A stretch of DNA of 6,291 nucleotides from a bacterium (GTDB lineage Bacteria; Chlamydiota; Chlamydiia; Chlamydiales; SM23-39), in NCBI GenBank assembly GCA_021818045.1, contig JAKAFF010000087.1, positions 1 through 6,291 of the forward strand, written 5' to 3'. A program made the translations under genes and the position numbers. A model generated the notes under the pieces. That model saw nothing but the letters and a program-made list of their open reading frames with translations. It made no database searches and was not told the DNA's origin. Positions 1-6,182 of the stretch are shown piece after piece. Position 1 is the first letter of the stretch. Each line of letters begins with the position of its first letter.

Positions 1-69
1 TTCCGGGAGAAAGCGCAATCGGAATAGGCGGGAAAAACCCTTCGCGCAGGCGAGATTTCGGGTGAAAAG

Positions 70-105
70 CTGACAGGTCCCATAAAGGGGGCCTGACAGT
101 TTTTT
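70..105 (+). terminator. Rho-independent terminator-like hairpin
   Basis: Bases 70-81 pair with 88-99 (12 positions, one A-A mismatch, one G-T wobble, six-base loop ATAAAG), and six T residues follow directly (100-105). This is the standard shape of an intrinsic terminator on the plus strand. No gene ending before it is visible, so it either closes a transcript from beyond the left edge or acts as an attenuator in the leader of the gene that starts at 177. The 7-mer CTGACAG occurs in both arms in the same orientation (70-76 and 93-99), which limits the perfect pairing. Confidence 0.6.
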
Positions 106-114
106 ATAGGGGGA

Positions 115-149
115 GTCGGATTCGCCTAAAAACTACCGGCGTGTCCGAC
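115..149 (+). promoter_or_regulatory. Leader hairpin upstream of the ORF at 177
   Basis: GTCGGA (115-120) pairs with TCCGAC (144-149), and inside it CGCC (123-126) pairs with GGCG (138-141). A TT/TG internal loop separates the two stems and the apical loop has 11 bases. No T-run follows, so it is not a terminator. It lies between the terminator-like hairpin and the ribosome binding site at 163-170, a position suited to a structured 5' leader or the expression platform of a regulatory RNA. I do not recognise any known riboswitch class in bases 1-150. Confidence 0.35.
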
Positions 150-176
150 AGGAATTTGGTTTAAAAGGAGATGCCA

Positions 177-307
177 ATGAGCCGGATTTCGATAAATAAA
201 TCATGGATTTTCCTGTTCCTTTTCTGCATCGCGTTTCTCTTCAGCGAAAGGGTCTTCCCCATTGAAACGGGGGGCCGGGAACCGACGCTCATATTCGACT
301 TCGGGAG
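177..307 (+). pseudogene. 5' fragment of a secreted or membrane-anchored protein, broken by a junction
   Basis: The Shine-Dalgarno sequence AAAAGGAG (163-170) sits 6 bases before ATG 177, which makes 177 a better start than the in-frame ATG at 171 that abuts it. The protein begins with Ser/Arg/Lys-containing residues, then a very hydrophobic Phe/Leu-rich core (IFLFLFCIAFLF), then charged residues: a signal peptide or membrane anchor. About 44 residues can be trusted. The frame stays open to a stop at 440, but everything after about 307 is antisense to a recognisable minus-strand delta-60 repeat coding sequence, so the tail is almost certainly not its own. Function is unknown. Either the gene was cut by a rearrangement or the contig is misjoined here. 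Confidence 0.45.
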
Positions 308-571
308 TCAAAAAGTTACCGATTTATTTAACTTCAGAGATTTGTCAAAAACTTGCATAATCGCCTCTGCCTCATCATCCGCCGCAATTCTGTTGATAAT
401 GATTTTGCCGTCACTTTGCATGGCAATTGCCTCTATATAACCTGTAACACCCGTACCTGGATTAAAAGTAGTATCTAGCGAGCCATCACTATTTAAGCGG
501 GCTATTCCGCTACGGCTAATACCGCTGTAGCTACTGAAACTACCTCCGATAAGAATTTTGTCATCATTTTG
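308..571 (-). pseudogene. C-terminal fragment of a delta-60 repeat (beta-propeller-like) protein
   Basis: The reverse strand reads without a stop from 571 to TGA at 310-308. It contains the delta-60 repeat signature: DDKILIGGSF, then SGIARLNSDGSLDTTFNPGTG, then a second unit beginning AIAMQSDGKIII. This family (TIGR02608-type) forms long extracellular or surface repeat proteins; ligands are generally unknown. The second unit is diverged and runs to a natural-looking stop, so this is a genuine C-terminus of about 88 codons. There is no start codon for the frame, and the rest of the gene, expected to the right, is replaced by plus-strand coding sequence of another family from about 556-575. GC content is lower than in the sequence on either side. 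It is a fragment created by rearrangement or by assembly. Confidence 0.7.
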
Positions 572-894
572 TCTTTTTTCCCGTCGAGACGAACCATTTC
601 TATGGTAGAGAAGTGACCCGGTTTCGCAATGAAGACACGCATCGGCTTTGCCACCCCGAAGATTTGCAAGTGGTCTCTGATATCGATGAGGGATCTTACC
701 GGCTATCCATTGAGATTCCTACCCACTGCTTGCACGGATACGATCCGTTGAGTTTTTCTCGCATCGGTTTTACCTATCGAATCAACCGATACAACGCGCC
801 TGCGCAGCATTTTGCGGTATCGTCGGAAGAGTATGCGATCGAGCAGCACCCAGCGACCTGGGGCACCCTCAAGCTACTGAAAGACGGGGAGTAG
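556..894 (+). CDS. CBM9/DOMON-like hypothetical protein, 5'-truncated
   Basis: This is the C-terminal part of a beta-sandwich protein resembling the CBM9-like hypothetical proteins of Planctomycetes and Chlamydiae. From memory of that family, the recognisable pieces are an N-terminal CHHFVFFP (matching a CHRFYFLP-like strand), then HGYDPLSFSRIGFTYRINR, then QHFAVSSEEYAIEQHPATWG. The first candidate start is GTG 613, but family-like sequence continues upstream in frame to about 556, just after an in-frame TAA (550-552). The true N-terminus is therefore missing rather than starting at 613, where no good ribosome binding site is seen. The stop TAG at 892-894 is 6 bases before gcvH, so the two genes were probably co-transcribed. 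Biochemical role is unknown; carbohydrate binding is only suggested by the fold. Confidence 0.65.
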   Translation, partial: FCHHFVFFPVETNHFYGREVTRFRNEDTHRLCHPEDLQVVSDIDEGSYRLSIEIPTHCLHGYDPLSFSRIGFTYRINRYNAPAQHFAVSSEEYAIEQHPATWGTLKLLKDGE

Positions 895-900
895 GCCTTC

Positions 901-1215
901 GTGGAGTTTACAGAAACGCACGAGTGGCTGGATCTACAAGGCGAGATCGGCACTGTGGGAATCACCGACCACGCTCAAAAGGAGCTCGGCGAAATTGTAT
1001 ACGTCGAGCTTCCTAAAATTGGGCAAGAAGTGCAAAAGGGCCAAGAGATTTGTGTGCTAGAATCGACGAAGGCGGCAACAGATGTCTACGCCCCGATGAG
1101 CGGGACCATTGTGGCTGTCAACGAAGCGCTTCGCGAAACGCCGTCAAAAATCAACGAGAAGGCGCAAAGCGACGGGTGGCTCTTCCAAATTCGCCGCCCA
1201 CTTGTGCCAAACTAG
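901..1215 (+). CDS. gcvH: Glycine cleavage system H protein (lipoyl carrier)
   Basis: GcvH carries the aminomethyl group on a lipoyl-lysine arm between the P, T and L proteins of the glycine cleavage system in the cytoplasm. The protein opens with FTETHEWL, has GITDHAQKELGEIVYVELP at about 20-38, and has the lipoylation motif ESTKAATDVYAPMSG with Lys57 as the modified residue; GW at about 92-93 matches the family C-terminal half. The start is GTG 901, preceded by GGGGAG (886-891). At 104 residues it is shorter than the usual 125-130, lacking most of the C-terminal helix after GWLFQI. In pathogenic Chlamydia gcvH is an orphan lipoylation target without gcvP/gcvT; whether that holds here cannot be seen in this window. 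Confidence 0.95.
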   Translation: MEFTETHEWLDLQGEIGTVGITDHAQKELGEIVYVELPKIGQEVQKGQEICVLESTKAATDVYAPMSGTIVAVNEALRETPSKINEKAQSDGWLFQIRRPLVPN

Positions 1216-1919
1216 TCTTCTTTGTGCTCGGCGGCGGCCTCTCTTTCGTGGACCCACTGGTTGATTGCCGCCCAATCCTCGGATGATGCAGGGCGAAATG
1301 CCTCCTCCCTTCTGGGCTGTGCGACCCTTACGAGCCTTTGGGATAAGTACGCTAGCGCAGACATCTGCCGGAACAAGAAGTATCCCATTACGATGTGTGT
1401 AATGAAAGAGCATAGAACGAGTGCTTTGGTTGTTTTGGTCTCTTTGGATAGTTGGAATGTGTTGGTATTCAAACTGCGTGCTAGGTAATTGATATGATCA
1501 GCGATGCGGTCATGCACCCGATCGAATGTGGTTTTGTTGACGTAGTCGAGAGGTGGTGTAGGATTGGTGGGTAATGGTGATGGAGTGCTGTCTTGAGGAG
1601 GTTGTGTCTGCTCGGAAGGAAATTCTGGTCGTAATATGGGAGGCTGGTTAGCTAATGTCTCTGGTACACGATGCATGTAGACAGCAGCTCCAATGAGTGC
1701 TAATGTAGGCAACGCAATCAAAAGTGTTTTTAGCACCGTCTTTTGGGTGGGCAGCTTCTGTCTAAGAGTGCTTGTGTATTGCTGTAGTTGCTGGTTGACA
1801 TGCCGCACTTGTGACTGGCCGATTCCATAAACATGAGAGATTTGATTTTGTCCACTTTGCAAGGCGGCTGTGCTTTGTTCGTGAACCCTCTGCCACTGTT
1901 GCTGTGCTGTATGTTGCAC
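1212..1919 (-). CDS. Two-helix membrane protein with a proline-rich linker, function unknown
   Basis: I do not recognise a family. The 235-residue product has a Gln/His-rich, probably coiled-coil N-terminal region (1-60), a transmembrane helix at about 63-82, a Pro/Thr-rich linker at about 92-123, a helical stretch (130-165), a second transmembrane helix at about 166-184, and a charged C-terminal tail rich in Arg, Glu and Ala. The helices are about 84 residues apart, unlike the tight hairpin of chlamydial Inc proteins. The likely topology is both ends cytoplasmic and the linker outside. The start is GTG 1919 without a clear Shine-Dalgarno sequence; the frame is open back to a stop at 1944-1946, and the upstream residues (SLTDAYRSV) look coding, so the true N-terminus is uncertain. 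It converges on gcvH with interlocked stops. Confidence 0.7.
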   Translation of the reverse strand: MQHTAQQQWQRVHEQSTAALQSGQNQISHVYGIGQSQVRHVNQQLQQYTSTLRQKLPTQKTVLKTLLIALPTLALIGAAVYMHRVPETLANQPPILRPEFPSEQTQPPQDSTPSPLPTNPTPPLDYVNKTTFDRVHDRIADHINYLARSLNTNTFQLSKETKTTKALVLCSFITHIVMGYFLFRQMSALAYLSQRLVRVAQPRREEAFRPASSEDWAAINQWVHEREAAAEHKED

Positions 1920-1960
1920 AGAGCGATAAGCGTCAGTAAGAGATCAACGTGCTGAGGTGC

Positions 1961-1990
1961 AATATGTGGAGGAGGTTCTATATATGTCAA
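1961..1990 (-). promoter_or_regulatory. Possible sigma70-type promoter for the minus-strand membrane protein gene
   Basis: On the reverse strand a perfect TTGACA (1990-1985) is followed after 18 bases by CATATT (1966-1961), a 4/6 match to TATAAT. Transcription would start near 1954, leaving a leader of about 35 bases before GTG 1919. The spacer overlaps the plus-strand Shine-Dalgarno sequence at 1968-1975. The placement is sensible, but the -10 box is imperfect. Confidence 0.35.
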
Positions 1991-2316
1991 ATAATTTTGA
2001 TGACATAATTTCTTATGATAAGAATTTGTTTGTATCTAATATTATAACATGTGTGTTTGTTGTTTTGTACTCAAATGTATGCCGAACCTTGTTTACGGGT
2101 GGTAAAAAATATTTTTCCCGATTCTGCAACTTTATTCAGTATATTTTGAGCGCTCTATTCAAGAATTGTCTGATTTCATTACAATGCGATTGTGAAAAAA
2201 AATCTGTTCTTTCTTCTGCTTTTTTTATGTGCCGGCCTGGTGTTTTACAAGCCCTTAATAGGGGGAGTCATTCGTCTTATCCTGCAGTCTCGCTTTCAAT
2301 GCGAGATGGCCTATAA
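1984..2316 (+). CDS. Small hypothetical ORF with a strong ribosome binding site, doubtful
   Basis: A perfect GGAGGAGG (1968-1975) lies 8 bases before ATG 1984, the best Shine-Dalgarno in the window. The resulting 110-residue ORF begins MSNNFDDIISYDKNLF, has a hydrophobic stretch (SNIITCVFVVLY, about 17-28) and several cysteines. No family is recognised. The frame runs on 125 bases into the large gene that starts at 2192, and from there its sequence is just the other frame of that gene's signal anchor, so a full-length product is unlikely. The AT-rich composition (1984-2190) favours open frames by chance. It could be a remnant gene or a short leader ORF; low confidence. Confidence 0.25.
   Translation: MSNNFDDIISYDKNLFVSNIITCVFVVLYSNVCRTLFTGGKKYFSRFCNFIQYILSALFKNCLISLQCDCEKKSVLSSAFFMCRPGVLQALNRGSHSSYPAVSLSMRDGL
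2146..2174 (+). promoter_or_regulatory. Weak candidate promoter for the AsmA-like operon
   Basis: TTGAGC (2146-2151) is followed after exactly 17 bases by TCTGAT (2169-2174), each a 4/6 match to the sigma70 boxes. Transcription would start around 2181, giving a very short leader before GTG 2192, which also lacks a Shine-Dalgarno sequence. TACAAT at 2180-2185 is a better -10 but lies too close to the start codon. In such AT-rich DNA chance matches are expected. Confidence 0.2.
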
Positions 2317-5300
2317 AAACATTGCTTGGGAAGAGGGGCAGCTGACGTTTTCCGATCTGATGTTGTTTGATTCGCATTTCGATGTGCATGTGAAGCGCGC
2401 CTTTATTTCTTTAGACTGGAGCTCATGGCCTCACAAGATGGGAGGACATATCAAGCTCTGTCAACCTCATGTTTGCATTTTAAAAAATGCGGCGATGCCC
2501 AGTGTTAAAGAGGGCGGTTGGTGGGACTTTTCTTTAAGTGTAGAAGAGGGGACATTGGAATGGGAGGGGCTGGCTCATTTTGCTTTTGCAGATAACCGGT
2601 TGATTGTGGATTGGAAGGATGCGAGTGCTTGTTTACTGTTTATAGATGGCAAAATTGAAGCAGACTTGGAGCACTTTCGGGCTAAGTGGTTGAGCGCATT
2701 TCTTCCGACAGGAGAGATTGTCGATGGGGAGTTGTCTGGTCATGTACAGGTGGGGAGCGATTACAAATTGCTATCGGCGCATCTCAAGGCGGATCATTTG
2801 GAGATGCTATTTCCTTTGGGTTCCATAGAAAATCTAGATGGCGCTTTGAGCTATAATGCAGATGTCGGTGCTAAGTGGGATTTCAAGGGGTTAGGGTATG
2901 CTCAGGCAGTCCAATTTCCTCTTCTCATACAAGGAAAAAGTTCTTTTGTGAGCGGTTGGCTTGAATCTGAGATGCATTTTGGCTCGAGTTGGTGCGCAAT
3001 TTCGAAGGAGTCAGATTGGAAAATGAAGTGTGGCCATCTGCAAGCTGCAGAAGCCACTTTATTACAGACATGTGCAATCCCTTTTTTCCCGATGCTTGCA
3101 GATTGGAAGATTGTGCAAGGTACATTGGATGGAGAGTTTTCTTTTACACCAGATGCATGGAGCGCCCAATTTGAAGTTGCAAACCTTTCTTGCTTTCGAG
3201 GTCAGCAGCCGTTTTCGTGCAAAAGCGCTGTCGGCTATTTATCGCATTTAGAAGGGAAGCTGCAGATTGTAGCAGATCAGTTCGAGTTGCAGGGCTTTGG
3301 GAGTTGGACCGATTGGAATGCACAAGCTAAAGCGCATATGGGGAGCTGCGTTTTACACGGAGGGTGGGATGGAGAAAAATTTCCCATCCAAGTGCGCGAA
3401 GGGCGCTTTAGCGATGGCTCTTTTCAAGCCAAAGGATGGGTGGATTCCAATCTCGATTTTTCTTTCGATGTGGAAGGAGCTATGCAAGTCTTGCACCAAG
3501 AAATTCCCTTTCGATGTCCTAATTTGAGTAAAAGGGGCTCTTGTTGGCAATTTGATTTTCGATTGACCCGGCCTACTTGGGATCTCGTGCGAGTGATGGG
3601 ACAATACGATGGTCAAAAGATGCGATTTGATTCCAAAAGTCATCTCTTGGGAGCGCCTCTTCACTTCACTCCATCGCCATTTGGCGAAATCGATGTCAGC
3701 TTCAAATTGCCCCACTCCTTTCTTTTGGCAGCAGCGCCATTTTTGGGTGAGTGGGGAGTGAATGTGCAAAAGTGGCCTTGGGTTTCAGATAGCGAGATCC
3801 AGATGCACTACCAAAAAGAGCACTCTACGATACAGTGGGCCTGCGAGCAGATGCAGTTTGTCGCTCAACAAAAAGGGGAGGAGTGGGATGTCGAGATCAT
3901 TTCCGATTTCAGGGCCCGTGCAACAGTGCGAAAAGGGGGACAGCTCTTGGGACAGGCGAGCTGGAAAACGGGAGTGCAGATCGAATTCGATGGAAAAGTG
4001 AGTCCCACTTTGCAAGGAACCTTTCTTTTGCCCAAGATTCGTCTCGATCTTTCTCAGCTGCCATCCTACGGTGCGAAGGGCATTGTGGAGGGGCGAGGGG
4101 AGATCTCATATCTAGATACGTTAGAGGCGCATTTTGATTGTTTGGTATCGCAACTGCAAATAGAGGGGCATGATTTGGAAAATCGGGGCCCTTTGCATGT
4201 GGACTACTCTTCTTTGCATGGTGTGAAGGTACGGGGCATCGATGTCCAAGGCGCTTTGAGTGGACAGGTGGACCTACTTACATGCGATGCGTTGATGTCT
4301 CGATGGACGTTTCATCACGCTCAAATGCATTTGCCAGCCATATGGTTAACCCATCCGTTTTTGTCATTCCTAGATCCTGAAAATGGACTTGATGTGGTTG
4401 CCGATTTAGAGATCGCTTCTGATTTGTCGACGTTTGTGTGTACAATGCCTGAGGGGTTGATCCCTTGTGCAGGGGCTGCGCGTGTTGTGGCCGATTTGCA
4501 TCTGTTTTGGGGAAATCGCTCTTGCAAAGCGACGTTTCGCCATAAGGGCGAGCTGTGTCGCCTGCGTTTTGATGTGGGCGACATTGTGCAAGGCAGGCTC
4601 ATTTTAGGCGAACAGAACCATCCACTGGCGATCGATTGGACATATGATCGCGCATTATATATTCAGTCGTGCGAAGGATCTTTTGGAGGCATTGAAGCCT
4701 CTTTTCATGCAGAAAGTCCCAATCACCTGATTGGCAGCGCCCGCATCCATTTTGCGCAGCTATCTAATTGGATCCCTGCAGATATTGGCGAAGTGTTTCA
4801 AGAAATTAAGATGGGCGGCGGCTACGAACTTAAAGGGCGACTCATCATTGAAGGCGGCTTGCCCCATTTTCGCGGCATTTTAGCAGGCAAGCAGCACGAG
4901 TTATTCGGTTGCCAATTTCGCACTCTTTTGGCTCAACTCGACATAGATCCCGATCGCGTCCGCATTTATGATCTCAAAATCAGTGACACAGCAGGATCCA
5001 TGAAAATCGAGGAGCTTTTGATAGCAAGTCGAGAAAATGGCCCGTGGACTATCTCGATTCCGCAGCTCACTTTATTCGATGTGCGCCCAAGCCTGCTCCA
5101 AAAACCCGGGGAAGAGGTGGGCCCCATCAGTCCTTTGGTTGTAAGAGAGCTCGTATTAAAAGACTTTCAAGGGCTGCTCGATGAGGGCAATACTTATACA
5201 GCAACGGGGCATTTGCACTTTATCAACTCTTATAAAAGAGGCGAGACAGTATTTGACTATCCAGTGAATATGTTAAGTCGCATCGTAGGGCTAGATTTAG

Positions 5301-5596
5301 AGCTACTCATCCCCGTTTGCGGGGACTTAAGCTTTCAATTAAAAGAGGGGCGCTTTACGCTGACCGAACTTGCTCATGCATTCAGCGAAGGACAGCGCTC
5401 TGAATTTTTTTTAGAAATGGATCCGCCTCCCACGATGGATTTAGATGGAAATTTACAAATTTTTGTCAAAATGAAGCAATTTGTTTTGCTCAAGATTACA
5501 GAGTCCTTTTTGATCTCTATCGATGGACAACTGAGCGATCCGCAGTTTCATTTGCAAAGGCGGCGCTTTTTTGGCCTTGTACAGTCCTCGTACTAG
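2192..5596 (+). CDS. Large AsmA/TamB-like periplasmic protein with an N-terminal membrane anchor
   Basis: The 1134-residue product starts with an uncleaved-looking signal anchor (KKNLFFLLLFLCAGLVFY, about 2-19) and continues as a long beta-strand-rich domain with alternating hydrophobic residues, many Trp and numerous Cys. IAWEEGQLTFSDLMLFD (44-60) and the C-terminal GQLSDPQFHL (1112-1121) match the opening and closing patterns of AsmA/TamB/YhdP-type proteins, which form a hydrophobic groove carrying phospholipids or assisting outer-membrane assembly from inner membrane to periplasm. GTG 2192 is chosen because it begins exactly at the Lys-Lys of the anchor; no Shine-Dalgarno precedes it. It ends inside the start of the ComF-like gene (26-base overlap) and heads the operon. 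Family placement rests on architecture and short motifs, not a domain hit. Confidence 0.75.
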   Translation: MKKNLFFLLLFLCAGLVFYKPLIGGVIRLILQSRFQCEMAYKNIAWEEGQLTFSDLMLFDSHFDVHVKRAFISLDWSSWPHKMGGHIKLCQPHVCILKNAAMPSVKEGGWWDFSLSVEEGTLEWEGLAHFAFADNRLIVDWKDASACLLFIDGKIEADLEHFRAKWLSAFLPTGEIVDGELSGHVQVGSDYKLLSAHLKADHLEMLFPLGSIENLDGALSYNADVGAKWDFKGLGYAQAVQFPLLIQGKSSFVSGWLESEMHFGSSWCAISKESDWKMKCGHLQAAEATLLQTCAIPFFPMLADWKIVQGTLDGEFSFTPDAWSAQFEVANLSCFRGQQPFSCKSAVGYLSHLEGKLQIVADQFELQGFGSWTDWNAQAKAHMGSCVLHGGWDGEKFPIQVREGRFSDGSFQAKGWVDSNLDFSFDVEGAMQVLHQEIPFRCPNLSKRGSCWQFDFRLTRPTWDLVRVMGQYDGQKMRFDSKSHLLGAPLHFTPSPFGEIDVSFKLPHSFLLAAAPFLGEWGVNVQKWPWVSDSEIQMHYQKEHSTIQWACEQMQFVAQQKGEEWDVEIISDFRARATVRKGGQLLGQASWKTGVQIEFDGKVSPTLQGTFLLPKIRLDLSQLPSYGAKGIVEGRGEISYLDTLEAHFDCLVSQLQIEGHDLENRGPLHVDYSSLHGVKVRGIDVQGALSGQVDLLTCDALMSRWTFHHAQMHLPAIWLTHPFLSFLDPENGLDVVADLEIASDLSTFVCTMPEGLIPCAGAARVVADLHLFWGNRSCKATFRHKGELCRLRFDVGDIVQGRLILGEQNHPLAIDWTYDRALYIQSCEGSFGGIEASFHAESPNHLIGSARIHFAQLSNWIPADIGEVFQEIKMGGGYELKGRLIIEGGLPHFRGILAGKQHELFGCQFRTLLAQLDIDPDRVRIYDLKISDTAGSMKIEELLIASRENGPWTISIPQLTLFDVRPSLLQKPGEEVGPISPLVVRELVLKDFQGLLDEGNTYTATGHLHFINSYKRGETVFDYPVNMLSRIVGLDLELLIPVCGDLSFQLKEGRFTLTELAHAFSEGQRSEFFLEMDPPPTMDLDGNLQIFVKMKQFVLLKITESFLISIDGQLSDPQFHLQRRRFFGLVQSSY

Positions 5597-6182
5597 CTCC
5601 CTTTTACGAACATGGCTTGATTGGATCTTCCCGCCGCTATGTCTGCTGTGTAAAGAGGACAGCGAGACGCGCTTTCTTTGTCCTGAGTGCTGGCAATTGC
5701 ATCTACTACCCGATCCTTTGTTTCGATGTCGCAACTGTTTTGAGGAGCTAGATCAAAAAGGCATGCTATGTCAGCAATGCAGAAGACAACCCATTTTGCC
5801 AGCGGTGCGGGCTACAGTATTTGCCTCTTGCGATCTGGTTCATCATTTTACGCTCGATTACATCGAAGGACTCGCCGCTTTTTGCGTTGTGCAGTGGATC
5901 CAATTAGAGTGGCCGATGCCCGATGTGATCATCCCCATGCCGGACCCCAACTCCATTGCACTAGGACGTGCAATCGCAGATCTATTGCAGCGCCCTTTTG
6001 CAAGAGTTTGGAGCTTTGGCACATATCGCGATGAGTTATTAGAAGAGGGGGGAAAGTGGCTCTTAATCGACTTTTCAAACCCCACTCCGATGCTACAAAA
6101 AGCAACGTCTGAGCTCATGAGCTCTTTCCCAAAAAGAATTTATTTGTTAACACTATTTCCTTATGCTTTTGGTATTTCTTAG
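5571..6182 (+). CDS. ComF-family protein with intact zinc ribbons and degenerate phosphoribosyltransferase domain
   Basis: ComF proteins combine an N-terminal zinc ribbon with a type I phosphoribosyltransferase fold and act in handling imported single-stranded DNA during natural transformation. Here four CxxC pairs (C24/C27, C37/C40, C53/C56, C67/C70) form a double zinc ribbon after IFPPLCLLC. The PRT part keeps PDVIIPMP (about 117-124), but the usual RGFNQ segment is missing, and the PRPP loop, normally VDDVxTTGAT, reads LLIDFSNPTPML (about 164-175). Catalysis is therefore improbable. The start is TTG 5571, with AAAGG at 5556-5560; TTG 5577 is an alternative. The length of 203 is slightly below the usual 220-240. 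It overlaps the genes on both sides, which suggests translational coupling. Confidence 0.85.
   Translation: MALYSPRTSSLLRTWLDWIFPPLCLLCKEDSETRFLCPECWQLHLLPDPLFRCRNCFEELDQKGMLCQQCRRQPILPAVRATVFASCDLVHHFTLDYIEGLAAFCVVQWIQLEWPMPDVIIPMPDPNSIALGRAIADLLQRPFARVWSFGTYRDELLEEGGKWLLIDFSNPTPMLQKATSELMSSFPKRIYLLTLFPYAFGIS

Noticed and set aside
277..312. TLIFDFGSQ, which resembles the LILDFGSQ start of GMP synthase
   Set aside because: It lies about 35 residues after a signal peptide and the following sequence is antisense to the delta-60 fragment, without any glutamine amidotransferase motif. Chance similarity.
1730..1990. Minus-strand ORF of 86 residues in another frame over the 5' part of the membrane-protein gene
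   Set aside because: Most of it is a shadow of the 235-residue gene. Only its first 15 or so codons are of interest, and these are treated as a possible frameshifted N-terminus.
2092..2120. A/T-rich inverted repeat AAAAATATTTTT flanked by GGG and CCC as a terminator
   Set aside because: The stem is almost all A-T, the G/C arms are not in register, and no T-run follows. Nothing upstream needs terminating except the doubtful ORF at 1984.
2192..2240. Lipoprotein signal for the AsmA-like protein (LFLC at residues 10-13)
   Set aside because: The positions before Cys13 (Phe, Leu) do not fit a lipobox, which needs small residues at -1. A signal anchor fits better.
106..2269. Exact 12-base repeat ATAGGGGGAGTC at 106-117 and 2258-2269, both followed closely by ATTCG
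   Set aside because: The second copy lies inside the signal-anchor coding region of the AsmA-like gene and is explained by its codons. Two copies with no flanking inverted repeats or further copies are not enough for a mobile-element or recombination-site claim.
3353..3769. Minus-strand ORF of 138 residues inside the AsmA-like gene
   Set aside because: It has no ribosome binding site, no recognisable domain and lies wholly antisense to a convincing long coding sequence.
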